The notes: generated from the sequence alone by a model not told the origin. A stretch of 64,000 nt of DNA from Paenibacillus_S sp043945595 (GCF_043945595.1 NZ_JBIFNP010000001.1:372001-436000), one strand, 5' to 3'; counted from the first letter of the stretch, positions 47,583 through 57,030 are shown. A program made the numbers and translations.

Positions 47583-48679
47583 CATAAATGCTTTGATACT
47601 TTGAGCAGCTCGGGTAAAGTAACCAGCTGGTAGCCGCGGGATTGCAGGGATTCAATAATCGTCGGTAGAGCGGAGACGGTACCTGCGAGATTTTGCTCGG
47701 GGCCGCCGCCGGAGTGCTGCAGTATAATGGAGCCTGCCTTGGCGTGATTTAATACGTTGGATGTAACCTGAGCTTGACTCAGCTGCCTCCAGTCCTTGGA
47801 ATCCACATTCCAATTGACTACAGTCATCTGGTGGTTAGAAGCCCATAGCAGCTGGCTTTCCGTAATTTCACCGTAAGGCGGGCGGATAAGCTTTGGGCTG
47901 TAGCCGATCGTCGACTGTAATAGCTTTTGGGTTTTCAAGATTTGGGATTGAAACTGCTCATCACTAAGCTTCGTCAATAGGGCATGATTATAGGTGTGAT
48001 TGCCGACAACGTGCCCCTCTTTGGTCATGCGTTTAACAACGTTGGGGTGTTTCTCCACAAGCCGGCCGATGACAAAAAAAGTGGCTTTCACGTCGTATTG
48101 TTTTAAAATATCAAGCACCTGCAACGTATACTTGGTATCGGGAGCATCATCGAAGGTGAGCGCCACTTTGTTCGATCCGGAAGGGCCGTGAAGAAGTAAG
48201 AGGTCTGGATACTTTTTGACCAGCTGAGAGAGAGTCAGCCGTTTTTTACCGCTGCTGCGCTGCAGAACCGTAGTGCGGCTGTTTTTCTCCGGCGGCTTGC
48301 TCTGCTTAGGCTGTTGTCCCTTGCTTGGTTTCGGTGCAGGCTCAAGAGCAGGCGCCGGTGCAGCGGGAGGAGCTTGTGGGGCAGGAGCCTGCTGCTGTAC
48401 CTCGGGCTTCTGCAGGGTCGGTTCGTGCAGCTCAGGTGCTTGGAGGGCCTTCTCAGCCTTCTTCAGATTGGAATCGATGGAATCGAGAGCAGAAGCAGGG
48501 GGCTGAACAGCATCCGCTTCACGAGTCGTTCCTTGAGTTGCAGCTCCGGATTCTTCAGCAGCCTGGTTATAACTTGACGGTTTCGGCTGTTCAGATGCCT
48601 GCTGAGGCGAGCAGCCGCTAAAAAGCAAAGCAGCGGTTAAAACCGAGCTTAAACAGGTTGGAGCATGAAATTTTGGCAT
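47582..48679 (-). CDS. Polysaccharide deacetylase lipoprotein
   Basis: A 365-residue protein with a lipoprotein signal (LLFSGC, Cys at about residue 23), so it is anchored outside the membrane. A Pro/Ala/Gln-rich linker covers residues 30-150. The NodB domain follows: TFDDAPD (the family's usual Gly replaced by Ala), HTYNH metal motif, RPPYGEI, and a late LQHSGGGP. It probably N-deacetylates peptidoglycan. The second member in the window, at 6159-6914, is shorter and non-lipidated. ATG 48679 lies a few bases after GGGGAGATTTTTTT, a loose site. Confidence 0.85.
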   Translation of the reverse strand: MPKFHAPTCLSSVLTAALLFSGCSPQQASEQPKPSSYNQAAEESGAATQGTTREADAVQPPASALDSIDSNLKKAEKALQAPELHEPTLQKPEVQQQAPAPQAPPAAPAPALEPAPKPSKGQQPKQSKPPEKNSRTTVLQRSSGKKRLTLSQLVKKYPDLLLLHGPSGSNKVALTFDDAPDTKYTLQVLDILKQYDVKATFFVIGRLVEKHPNVVKRMTKEGHVVGNHTYNHALLTKLSDEQFQSQILKTQKLLQSTIGYSPKLIRPPYGEITESQLLWASNHQMTVVNWNVDSKDWRQLSQAQVTSNVLNHAKAGSIILQHSGGGPEQNLAGTVSALPTIIESLQSRGYQLVTLPELLKVSKHL

Positions 48680-48758
48680 AAAAAAAATCTCCCCTCGAAC
48701 GATAGATACGGTTAGTGTTCGAGAAGAGCAGAAAGATTATCCCTTATGTGCGTAAATG

Positions 48759-49577
48759 TTAAGCTGCGGTAACGCCTTCCCAGATCATTTTGAGAGCGAC
48801 TAGGAAGAAGGTGATCCGAAGCACCCACATCAGTTTTTTGGTGCTCAGCTTGCTTGCGATTTTGGCCCCAAGCCAGCCTCCGACAAGTGCGCTCGGTGCT
48901 AGACCCAGCACCATCCAAAAGTCGACCTCGCCCAACGTCAGATGAGTGATGCTTCCCATAATAGAAGAGAGGAAGATGACAAACATCGATGTGGCCGTTG
49001 CAATATGCGGAGGATAGCGGAAGATAAGAACCATAGCCGGCACAAAAAGTGATCCTCCCCCAATACCGAACAGACCGGAAATGATTCCGACAGCGAGTCC
49101 GATGATTAATGCGGATACAATGCCATAGCCATAGGAATGGGTTTTCCCTTGCGAGTCCGTAAACGTTCTTTGGATACGCCACGATATATCAAGCGGCTTG
49201 ATGTAGTCTCTCAGAACGAGCAGAGAGGCCATGAACAGCATAAATATGCCGAAGGACAGCTGAAAGGACTTGGCATTCACAAATTGGGTCAAATAGGAAC
49301 CAAGCATGGCACCGGGACCGCATGTGATGAAATAGAGCCATCCGCTTTTGAAATCGACTCTTTTTTGTTTAAGGAAAGTGAGCGTGGAGGACATAGCGGT
49401 AAAAATAAGGACGGCCAGCGAGGTTCCGACGGCTGTAGCGACGGAAATCTCTTTGCCGGCGAAAAGCGGGCCTAAATACACTAAAGCGGGAACGATAATG
49501 ACGCCCCCGCCTAATCCGACCAGGCTGCCCAAGGTGGCAGCCAGCAAACCGACTGCAGTATAGAACAAAAAGACCAT
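48759..49577 (-). CDS. TauE/SafE family sulfite/anion exporter
   Basis: A 272-residue polytopic membrane protein with about eight segments. The two half-repeats each begin with the family glycine motif: GSLVGLGGGVIIVPAL at the start and GIISGLFGIGGGSLFVPAM in the middle. Members move sulfite, sulfoacetate or other organosulfur anions, or taurine products; which cargo is unknown here. It follows the deacetylase gene on the same strand after 79 bases and is preceded by glpX. ATG 49577 sits after GAAGGGTTTTCGTCAA. Confidence 0.85.
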   Translation of the reverse strand: MVFLFYTAVGLLAATLGSLVGLGGGVIIVPALVYLGPLFAGKEISVATAVGTSLAVLIFTAMSSTLTFLKQKRVDFKSGWLYFITCGPGAMLGSYLTQFVNAKSFQLSFGIFMLFMASLLVLRDYIKPLDISWRIQRTFTDSQGKTHSYGYGIVSALIIGLAVGIISGLFGIGGGSLFVPAMVLIFRYPPHIATATSMFVIFLSSIMGSITHLTLGEVDFWMVLGLAPSALVGGWLGAKIASKLSTKKLMWVLRITFFLVALKMIWEGVTAA

Positions 49578-49661
49578 TTGACGAAAACCCTTCTTCCGCG
49601 GTACAAAATAAAATCATGTAAATTTTAAACATATTTGCGGAGAAGGTCAATCATTCATTTG

Positions 49662-50634
49662 TTATAGTGCTTCACCAAGTAAAGGTTTGTTCGGCAGGTA
49701 ATGATTCGACCGGATGAAACGGATTGTTTTGGTTTTGGCTCTCATGACAATGGAGTGGGTCTCGGCCCGCTGGTGTCCGGTATATTGTACCCCGCCCAGA
49801 AATTCCCCGGGAGTAATGCCGGTCGCTGCAAAAATCACATCCTGGTTCCCTACCATGTCCTCCATCGTCAGCAGCTTTAACGGATTCGTCATTCCCATCT
49901 GAAGGCAGCGCTGGTACTCCTCTTCATTGGAGGGCATCAGCCTTCCCTGCAGCTCGCCTCCCAGGCAGCTTAGGGCCGCCGCGGCAAGTACGCCTTCAGG
50001 AGCTCCGCCGGAGCCGACGTACAGGTCAATGCCGGACTCGGGCATCGCAGGGGCCATCGCCCCGGCCACATCGCCGTCGCTTAGCAGCTTGATTCGCACG
50101 CCGATACGGCGAAGCGTCTGGATCAGGTCCTGATGCCGCTCGCGGTCCAGGATCATCACGGTTAAATTGCTGAGCGGCTTATTGAGATGCTCGGCGGCTT
50201 TCGCCAGAGTAAGCTCCAGCGGATCCTCCAGCCGAAGCTTGCCGGTGAGGGCAGGGCCGACGGCCAGCTTTTGCATATACATATCCGGCGCATGCAGCAG
50301 GCAGCCCTTATTCGCAATGGCGATAACCGCCAGCGCGTTGTTTAATCCCTTGGCCACGAGCTCGGTTCCTTCGAGCGGATCTACGGCGATATCTACCTCG
50401 GGCACCTTGGCCGTTGCCAACCTGCTCACCGATATACAGCATCGGGGCTTCGTCCATCTCGCCCTCTCCGATCACGACGGTGCCCTGCACCGACACGGAG
50501 TCGAACATTGCTCTCATGGCTGTCGTCGCGGCTCCGTCCGCTTGATTCTTATCCCCGCGTCCCATCCATTGCGCTGCAGATAGTGCAGCCAGTTCCGTTA
50601 CCCGAACAATTTCCAAAGCCAATTCTCTTTCCAT
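49662..50634 (-). pseudogene. glpX: Class II fructose-1,6-bisphosphatase, frame interrupted
   Basis: The gene is read in two frames: residues 1-77 (MERELALEIVRVTELAALSAA, AAWMGRGDKNQADGAATTAMR, GEGEMDEAPMLYIGEQVGNGQG) and a second part from PEVDIAVDPLEGT on. One extra base at about 50403 (coding GGTGCCC for GGTCCC) separates them; removal gives an intact GlpX of about 322 residues. All catalytic motifs are present: the GEGEMDEAP metal site, VDPLEGT, and YVGSGGAPEG. GlpX hydrolyses fructose 1,6-bisphosphate in gluconeogenesis. It lies next to ccpN, a known repressor of gluconeogenic genes, on the opposite strand. Confidence 0.88.
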
Positions 50635-50943
50635 CCGGCATCCCCCCGAAAAATAATCATAATGATTTCAAAATGACACTCTATTCGTTGAATATAGTAT
50701 AATAATTAAATATAAAATGTGCAATAATTGTTATTAATGTTCAAAAAATATATACTTATTTTCTTTATAGGGTAATTTTTTGCTGGAAATGATGCATATA
50801 GTAAGTTTTCATTATTTATAGAACGATACTTTTTTGGTAATATCATTAAGATAAGAAAAAATAGAAGATAAATTATTTATGTCATAAGGTTTCGATAAAT
50901 ACATGTAGGGTGAAAGTAAGAATAGGCGATAAAGGAGGTTACG
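50635..50943 (+). other. AT-rich divergent intergenic region between glpX and ccpN
   Basis: About 300 bases much richer in A and T than the rest of the window. No gene. TATAATA-like boxes occur on both strands (for example around 50696-50704). It probably holds the divergent promoters of glpX and ccpN-yqfL. Confidence 0.5.
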
Positions 50944-50946
50944 GTC

Positions 50947-51603
50947 ATCGAACTGACAGCCCGTCAATTGCATATCGTGGAGCTGGTGAAGCAGCATGCT
51001 CCGATTACCGGAGAGCAGATCGCCGAAATGCTCGGTTTAAGCAGACCGACCCTGCGTTCGGATCTGGCCCTGCTCGTTATGCTGGGGCTGGTGGACGCCA
51101 AGCCCAAGGTGGGCTACTCGCCGGGCTCGGCCGTTTCCCCGGGAGGGGAAATCTCCCGCAGACTGCAAGGCATGAAGGTAAAGGACATTCAAGCAATCCC
51201 CGTGATCGTAAGGGAGAATTCCTTGGTCCATGATGCGGTAGTGACGCTCTTCATGGAGAATGTCGGCAGTCTTATCGTAGTGGATGAAGAGAACTGCTTG
51301 TCAGGCATCATTTCAAGAAAAGATTTGCTTAAATTTACGCTTGGCAACCAGAATGCGTCTTCTATGCCGGTCAACATGGTTATGACGAGGGAACCCAACG
51401 TGATTCATGTATTCCCAGAGGACAGCGTCGTGGATGCGGCTCGAAAAATGATACATCATCAGGTCGACAGTCTGCCTGTCGTTGTACGGATGAAACCGGA
51501 ATCGGCCTCTGCACAGACAAGAGCCCGCTGGGATGTGGTCGGACGCGTCACGAAGACGATCATGACCCAATTGCTGTTGGAGCTTGCTACCGAGGGGCCC
51601 TAA
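50947..51603 (+). CDS. ccpN: Transcriptional repressor CcpN
   Basis: A repressor of gluconeogenic genes, about 218 residues: an N-terminal helix-turn-helix (ITGEQIAEMLGLSRPTLRSDL) and two CBS domains (IPVIVRENSLVHDAV; MTREPNVIHVFPEDSVVDAA) that bind adenine nucleotides. The order ccpN-yqfL is as in B. subtilis. Alignment to CcpN needs the codons for IELTARQL before the TTG at 50968, but no ATG, GTG or TTG lies there. ATC 50947 is eight bases behind AAAGGAGG and is the best-placed start; GTC at 50944 could be a misread GTG. Short ORF calls from 50968 or 50983 would lose the family N-terminus. Confidence 0.85.
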   Translation: MELTARQLHIVELVKQHAPITGEQIAEMLGLSRPTLRSDLALLVMLGLVDAKPKVGYSPGSAVSPGGEISRRLQGMKVKDIQAIPVIVRENSLVHDAVVTLFMENVGSLIVVDEENCLSGIISRKDLLKFTLGNQNASSMPVNMVMTREPNVIHVFPEDSVVDAARKMIHHQVDSLPVVVRMKPESASAQTRARWDVVGRVTKTIMTQLLLELATEGP

Positions 51604-51645
51604 GCGGAGATATTGGCATTTGTGTAAATAAAGGAGAAGAACCGG

Positions 51646-52449
51646 ATGAATGACCTTCAGCATTATGAAATAACGATTTGCTCCGATTCGGTGGGTGAAA
51701 CGGCGGAAGCCGTCGTGAAAGCGACGATGCGTCAATTCGATGCCCAGCATGTCAAAACGAAACGGATCGGTCACATTAAACACGAGGATGAAATACGCGC
51801 CATCATGGAAGAAGCGGCGCAAAAGGGCGGCTTTGTCGCGTACACGCTGGTACAGCCGGAGCTCAGGGAGATGATGAGGGAAGAAGCGGTTCGTCTCGGA
51901 GTCCGGGCCGTTGATATTATGGGGCCGATGATGCAGGCTTTTATCGACACCTTTAACGATTCCCCGAAACGGAAGCCGGGCCTTTTGCATGAGATGGATG
52001 AAGATTATTTCAAGCGGGTGGAAGCGATCGAATTTGCGGTAAAATGCGATGATGGGCGCGACACCAGTGCGCTGCTGAAGGCCGACATCGTTTTGATCGG
52101 CGTGTCGCGGACGTCGAAGACGCCCTTAAGTATTTTTCTTGCGCATAAAGGGCTGAAAGTGACGAATCTGCCGCTGGTACCGGAGGTGAAGCCGCCGAAG
52201 GAGCTGTTTATGCTGCCGGGTAACCGCATCGTCGGCTTAATTATGGATCCGGAGAAGCTGCTGAAAATCCGGACGGAGCGGCTGAAGGCGGTCGGTTTGC
52301 CTTTCGGCGCCAAATACGCCGCGCTTGAAAGAATTGCGGAGGAGCTTGACTATGCTCAATCCTTGATGCAACAAGTCGGCTGCCCTATCATTAACGTAAC
52401 GGATAAGGCTATCGAGGAAACGGCCGGGATCATCATGGGATATTTATAA
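51646..52449 (+). CDS. yqfL: Pyruvate,phosphate dikinase regulatory protein (DUF299)
   Basis: A 267-residue bifunctional kinase/pyrophosphorylase of the PDRP family, which modifies PPDK or PEP synthase by ADP-dependent phosphorylation. Seen: ITICSDSVGETAEAVVKA at the start, the P-loop-like IGVSRTSKTPLSIFLAH, NLPLVPEVKPPKELF, and C-terminal GCPIINVTDKAIEETAGII. Length is standard. ATG 51646 follows AAGGAGAAGAACCGG, 42 bases behind ccpN, so the two form the known yqzB-yqfL type operon. Terminator at 52500-52543. Confidence 0.95.
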   Translation: MNDLQHYEITICSDSVGETAEAVVKATMRQFDAQHVKTKRIGHIKHEDEIRAIMEEAAQKGGFVAYTLVQPELREMMREEAVRLGVRAVDIMGPMMQAFIDTFNDSPKRKPGLLHEMDEDYFKRVEAIEFAVKCDDGRDTSALLKADIVLIGVSRTSKTPLSIFLAHKGLKVTNLPLVPEVKPPKELFMLPGNRIVGLIMDPEKLLKIRTERLKAVGLPFGAKYAALERIAEELDYAQSLMQQVGCPIINVTDKAIEETAGIIMGYL

Positions 52450-52499
52450 GAAAGTCTTATAAAACAGGATGAACGACTAAGCACATAGGGAACAGAGAT

Positions 52500-52543
52500 C
52501 AGCATGCGTTGTCTGCCGGCAGGTGGAGACGGATGCTTTTTTT
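52500..52543 (+). terminator. Terminator of the ccpN-yqfL operon
   Basis: AGCATGCGT pairs loosely with ACGGATGCT around an inner CTGCC/GGCAG stem, followed by seven T. Confidence 0.7.
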
Positions 52544-52670
52544 CGTACGGCGGTCTATCGAAACTCATACTGTTAAGGATTATGTAATATGTGCGTTCGC
52601 GCCGTATGATAAAATAAAGGCGTTTACATAAGACGGAGATACCGGCTGCATGACCGAACGGAGGAGTACA

Positions 52671-53405
52671 ATGGGAGCCTTTAAAATATTAATTGCCGAC
52701 GACGAGGAAAATATCACGGATGTATGCACGCGCTACTTACAACGTGAGGGCTACGAGGTCTTAAGCGCAAAGGATGGGGAAGAAGCGCTCCAGCTTTGGC
52801 AGACGGAAAAGCCCGACCTCATCGTTCTGGATGTCATGATGCCCCGGAAAACCGGCTTTCAGGTATGCGAGGAAATTCGCCATAACCATGATGTGCCCAT
52901 CATTATGCTGACCGCGCGGGGAGAAGAGATGGATCGCTTAATGGGCCTTACAATGGGAGCGGATGATTATATAACCAAGCCGTTCAGCCCCCGGGAGCTG
53001 GTGCTTCGGGTAAAGGCTATTTTGAGGCGAATGATGCGGCAGGGCACGGGAGAAGGCCTATCCGGGGCGGAAGCGAAGGAAGATACCGGCCGGATCAGTT
53101 ATCCCGGACTGAGCATCAGCAACGTGCAGAGAACGGTTCTGGCTAACGGGCGAAAGGTAGAGCTGACGGTAAAAGAATTCGAGATGCTGTGGCTGCTGGC
53201 GACCCATCCGGAGCAGGTTTTTTCAAGAAACCAATTGCTGAACCATGTATGGGACATCGACTATTTCGGAGATACGACAACGGTGACGGTTCATATTCGG
53301 CGTTTGAGGGAGAAGATAGAGCCCAATCCGTCGGATCCCCTCTATATCAAGACGGTATGGGGGATCGGCTATAAGTTTGAGGGCAGAGGGGAGGGGACTG
53401 CATGA
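52671..53405 (+). CDS. OmpR/PhoB family response regulator
   Basis: A 244-residue two-component regulator. The receiver domain has KILIADDEENI (acidic pocket), Asp in LIVLDVMMP (about residue 53) and Lys in TKPFSPRELV; the C-terminal winged helix has KVELTVKEFEMLWLLATHP and HIRRLREKIEPNP. ATG 52671 follows GGAGGAGTACA; a longer frame from 52650 has no binding site. The stop overlaps the kinase start (ATGA). The regulator and kinase resemble the CssRS/YycFG-like layout but cannot be named. TTTAA-type direct repeats at 54505-54575 before the Met-rich gene may be its target. Confidence 0.9.
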   Translation: MGAFKILIADDEENITDVCTRYLQREGYEVLSAKDGEEALQLWQTEKPDLIVLDVMMPRKTGFQVCEEIRHNHDVPIIMLTARGEEMDRLMGLTMGADDYITKPFSPRELVLRVKAILRRMMRQGTGEGLSGAEAKEDTGRISYPGLSISNVQRTVLANGRKVELTVKEFEMLWLLATHPEQVFSRNQLLNHVWDIDYFGDTTTVTVHIRRLREKIEPNPSDPLYIKTVWGIGYKFEGRGEGTA

Positions 53406-54487
53406 TTCGCTTCCTGGGACCGATACGATTACGAACGTATTTGTTCATTACGAGTCTGGTCAGCATCGGAGCGATTCTGGTCAGTTTATTCATCAGCTAT
53501 TGGAACATGCTGCTCAACTTCGATCAGGTTGCCTGGCTTACGGCAGTTACGCTTGCGGCCGGGATTTTATCGCTGCTCCTGCACCGGCTGATGACACGTC
53601 CTATTGAAACTGCACTGGATATGATCAGCAAGGAATCCGAGCGGATAGCTGAAGGGGATTTTCGCGGAGAGCTCCCGCTGATCGGCCGTACGGAGTACCG
53701 GGCATTGGGGATGCATTTTAATGAGATGAGCCGCAAGCTAAACGAAAGCTTCCAGCAGCTCCGCTCCTCCGAGGCGTCAAGACGGGAGCTTATAGCTAAT
53801 GTTTCTCACGATTTGCGCACGCCAATGGCCTCGATCCAATCATTTGTGGAAGCGCTGGAGGACGACTTGATTGAGGATCCTGCGACGTATCGGAGATATT
53901 TGGATACCATTCGGCTTGAGACCCGCCGCTTAAGCGAAATGATCAACGATTTGTTCGAGCTGTCCCGGCGGGAGGCGGGGGTGGAGCTGGAACGATTTGA
54001 GCCGGTGCCATATCACGTAGATAATATGCTGGTCGAAACGCTGCAGAGCCACCGGCTGCAAATAGAGGCCAAACATATTCAAATGAAAGGCGATGTGCAG
54101 GAGCTGCTGCCTCCCGTACTTATTATGCCGGACCAAATCAAACGTGTGCTTTCGAACTTGTTGAATAATGCGGTGCGTCATTCACCCGTAGGAGGGAACA
54201 TCACGGTTCGTGCGTATCAGGAGAGCGTTGGCTCCCAATGGATTACGATTGAGGTTGCAGACGAAGGCGAAGGTATTCGGCCGGAGGAGCAGGCGAAGGT
54301 ATTCGAACGCTTTTACCGGACGGATAAGTCGCGCACCCGCGCAAGCGGGGGATCGGGTTTAGGGCTTGCGATTACGAGATCGCTTGTAGAGCTCCATGGG
54401 GGGCAGGTTGGTGTCAGCAGTCAGGCGGGCTCGGGCAGCCGATTCTGGTTTACGATTCCGGTGTATGCCGGAAGCAGTCTGCAATAG
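53402..54487 (+). CDS. Membrane sensor histidine kinase
   Basis: A 361-residue kinase with two closely spaced membrane segments (residues 12-35 and 43-62) and almost no outer loop, a HAMP linker (MTRPIETALDMISKESERIAEGD), the H-box ANVSHDLRTPMASI (His about residue 138), N-box NLLNNAVRHSPVGGN, and G-boxes DEGEGIRPEE and GGSGLGLAI. The lack of a sensory loop suggests intramembrane sensing as in BceS- or NatK-like kinases. Start overlaps the regulator gene by four bases. A secreted Met-rich protein gene follows after 123 bases. Confidence 0.9.
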   Translation: MIRFLGPIRLRTYLFITSLVSIGAILVSLFISYWNMLLNFDQVAWLTAVTLAAGILSLLLHRLMTRPIETALDMISKESERIAEGDFRGELPLIGRTEYRALGMHFNEMSRKLNESFQQLRSSEASRRELIANVSHDLRTPMASIQSFVEALEDDLIEDPATYRRYLDTIRLETRRLSEMINDLFELSRREAGVELERFEPVPYHVDNMLVETLQSHRLQIEAKHIQMKGDVQELLPPVLIMPDQIKRVLSNLLNNAVRHSPVGGNITVRAYQESVGSQWITIEVADEGEGIRPEEQAKVFERFYRTDKSRTRASGGSGLGLAITRSLVELHGGQVGVSSQAGSGSRFWFTIPVYAGSSLQ

Positions 54488-54504
54488 AGATCATTCCGGA
54501 CTTG

Positions 54505-54575
54505 TTTAACTTCAAATGTAAGACTTTTTTAATAGTTTTGTTAATCATCCTTAAGAGGCCTCCGGTATGTTTAAG
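54505..54575 (+). promoter_or_regulatory. Possible response-regulator binding repeats
   Basis: TTTAAC, TTTAAT, TTAAT, TTAAG and TTTAAG lie at intervals of roughly 10-22 bases between the kinase gene and the Met-rich gene, like the direct repeats bound by OmpR-type regulators. Suggestive only. Confidence 0.35.
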
Positions 54576-54610
54576 AACGTACAAGAAAACTATTATCGGA
54601 GGTTAATTCT

Positions 54611-55231
54611 ATGAACAAATGGACAATGGGAATCGCAACAGCAATTATAGGCTCGGTTATCGCTGCATCGGGTGCAGCTTCAGCGGCGGAGAGTATGCAG
54701 CCGAAGTATGATTACAGTCAAATGGAAATGATGCAGCACAATGGGGCTGAGCTGGTTCCTTTAAGAAAAATCGCAGAGTCCCTTGGATACCAGGTCACTT
54801 GGAATAACGATGACCGTACGATCCGATTGATGAAGGGGAGAATGCCTCAACAAATGGGAAGCCAAGAGATGATGCAGAAGGATATGACGGCAGCAGGGAC
54901 GGGCAGTAAGGAGATGGGCCAAATGGACAGTAAAGATATGGGTCAAATGGGCAGTAAGGATATGGCTGAAGGAATGACAGGAGGAATGATGGATAGCGGG
55001 GCCCAAGCCGGAGGGGTGATGGGCAACGATGGTATGAGCGGTGGCCTTATGGGGAATCAGGCTGCAGCAGCTGCAGTTGAAGTCATAATAAGCATCGACA
55101 GCGATAAAATCACAGTCAACGGCTCGGAGAAAAAAGCCATGTACCCTGCAGCGCTTCTGATGGATACGACTTATGTGGGAAAAGACATCATAGATAATTA
55201 CTTATTGAACAGCAGCGGCATGATGAATTAA
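54611..55231 (+). CDS. Secreted Met-rich protein with stalk domain
   Basis: A 206-residue secreted protein, ATG 54611 after ATCGGAGGTTAATTCT. Signal peptide of about 27 residues (ends ASAAES), then a copper amine oxidase N-terminal (stalk) domain: LVPLRKIAESLGYQVTWNNDDRT (cited in part) is its signature. Residues 80-150 are a Met/Gly/Gln-rich repeat region: SKDMGQM units occur three times, then MTGGMMD and GGLMGN. The last 50 residues repeat the stalk-like pattern. Met-rich segments of this type often bind Cu(I). The adjacent two-component system may control it. A weak hairpin without T run follows. Confidence 0.75.
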   Translation: MNKWTMGIATAIIGSVIAASGAASAAESMQPKYDYSQMEMMQHNGAELVPLRKIAESLGYQVTWNNDDRTIRLMKGRMPQQMGSQEMMQKDMTAAGTGSKEMGQMDSKDMGQMGSKDMAEGMTGGMMDSGAQAGGVMGNDGMSGGLMGNQAAAAAVEVIISIDSDKITVNGSEKKAMYPAALLMDTTYVGKDIIDNYLLNSSGMMN

Positions 55232-55409
55232 CCAGAAGGAGAAAGCGCTTCTTTCCAATCGGAACGAGGCGCTTTCGCGCAGACAAAATATCGTTTTGAA
55301 GATCCCAGCGGATACAACCGAAATACGGCCACCCTCCGTATACTTAAGTGATGTGAAGACATGGGCAGGGACATCTGTCATGAAGACCTAAAAGAAGGCG
55401 GTGTGATTC

Positions 55410-56756
55410 ATGGATTCATGGAGAAGCCGATTAAAGGAGCCTTTTGGCAAAAAGCTAGTGAAGCTGCACGCATGGAACGCCTGGCTTGTGCTTGCGCTTG
55501 CGGTGACAGGGCTGCTCCTGTTCATTCCTTCAATTCGGGGAGATCTCGGAGCCGCTCGCGTATGGTTAAAGCAGCTGCACATTTATATCGGGATTGCTTC
55601 GATTATTGCGCTAATTGTATACCTGCCTCTGCTGCCAAGACATTGGAAGCAAATCCGCGGGAAGCTGAACCAGCGTTGGAATTTGGGCGGGGTGATTTTT
55701 CTGCTTGTAGGCTGGAGCATCACCGGGATCATCCTATGGCAGTTCCGCAAGCTGTCGCCTATCTGGAGCAATGGCGCCCTGCTGCTGCATGATTTGTTCA
55801 CATGGATAGGCGTTCCTTATGCCGTGTACCACTCCATTTCACGAAGCAGATGGCTTAAAAGCATGCGAAGGCAGGAAAAGAACGCCGCGGCGGCTTTGAT
55901 GAGGAAAGCCTCCGGAGCTTCTGCAGAGCCCAACGACGGACGAACCGCGACGTCAGACGCCGAATCCCAAGGGGAGCGGGAGGGACATATGTCACCCCAA
56001 CGCTTCGTGGAGTATTTGAAAAAAGCGCCGATTTCCCGAGCTGCCTTTCTTCGGACGGCGGCAGGGCTGCTGCTTATTCTAGGCGTAGGGCCTGCCTTTT
56101 ACCGGTGGATGAAAAGTGCGGCGGACTCCGGAGGGACGGAGCTTGAGGAGCTGACGAGAGCGGATGGCAACCATATGGTGCCTGCGCCGGAGGCATTGGC
56201 GGAATCGAATCCGCCCATCGGGGGTGGAGGACAGGGACAGTTCCGGATCTATACGGTGACGGAGTTTCCCGTTTTTTCAAGCGATAATTGGCAGTTTGTT
56301 TTATCAGGGCTGGTCGACAAGCCGCAATCCTGGGATTGGGAAAGCTTTCTGAAGCTGAAACGGAAGGTGCAGGTCAGCGACTTTCACTGCGTGACGGGCT
56401 GGTCCGTCTATAAGGTAACCTGGGAAGGCATTCCTTTATCGGAGCTGCTCAGTCTAGGCGGCGTGAAGCCGTCGGCCCGATTTGTGAAAATGTATTCCGG
56501 CGATAAGGTATACACGGACTGTTTATCGCTGGATCAAGCGGGGATGGATGACGTTATGGTCGCGGTGCTGATGGACGGCAAACCGATTCCGCAGCAGATG
56601 GGAGGGCCGGTGCGGCTGGTGGTTCCCAAAATGTATGCCTATAAATCCGTTAAGTGGCTTCAGGCGATCGAGCTGATCGACAAAGAGCATATAGGTTATT
56701 GGGAAGTCAGGGGCTATGACAATGATGCCTGGGTTCCGGGAAAACGGTTATCGTAA
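55410..56756 (+). CDS. Membrane-anchored molybdopterin oxidoreductase with cytochrome b561-like domain
   Basis: A 448-residue protein in two parts. Residues 1-150 hold four membrane segments (VLALAVTGLLLFIPS, HIYIGIASIIALIVYLPLL, GVIFLLVGWSITGIILW and one more) with spaced His, like a cytochrome b561/DUF4405 module that could bind heme. After a charged linker and a fifth segment comes a sulfite oxidase/YedY-type molybdopterin-binding domain, with the molybdenum ligand Cys in SDFHCVTGWSVYKVTWEG and GGPVRLVVPKMYAYKSVKW. The fold reduces or oxidises an unknown small molecule outside the membrane. It opens a molybdenum group (MOSC, mobA, moaA, moeA). Confidence 0.82.
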   Translation: MDSWRSRLKEPFGKKLVKLHAWNAWLVLALAVTGLLLFIPSIRGDLGAARVWLKQLHIYIGIASIIALIVYLPLLPRHWKQIRGKLNQRWNLGGVIFLLVGWSITGIILWQFRKLSPIWSNGALLLHDLFTWIGVPYAVYHSISRSRWLKSMRRQEKNAAAALMRKASGASAEPNDGRTATSDAESQGEREGHMSPQRFVEYLKKAPISRAAFLRTAAGLLLILGVGPAFYRWMKSAADSGGTELEELTRADGNHMVPAPEALAESNPPIGGGGQGQFRIYTVTEFPVFSSDNWQFVLSGLVDKPQSWDWESFLKLKRKVQVSDFHCVTGWSVYKVTWEGIPLSELLSLGGVKPSARFVKMYSGDKVYTDCLSLDQAGMDDVMVAVLMDGKPIPQQMGGPVRLVVPKMYAYKSVKWLQAIELIDKEHIGYWEVRGYDNDAWVPGKRLS

Positions 56757-57030
56757 GCTGGAGAACTCAGATGGCAGCCTGACTGTTGAACGGTGCCGAT
56801 ACTGTCAGCACAGGTCAGCTGTCCGCAGCAGAAATTAACGTGCCTGAATTCCAATCGCTCGTTTGCGGCGCCGCGCGGCGGTCGGTCGAATTTTACGGCA
56901 GGAAGCGTATAACGCAAACAGCTGAGGGAAGGGATGGCTTCCGCTGCACTTTTCTTATATAGTAAAGAAAAGTGGATTATCGGGTGAAATAAGCACCGGA
57001 TAGGAGACCCAAGGCGGGAGGATGCAGTCA

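Noticed and set aside
56757..57021. Molybdenum cofactor riboswitch before the MOSC gene
   Set aside because: I could not find the conserved elements. A simple inverted repeat at 56947-56974 is present but is not diagnostic.
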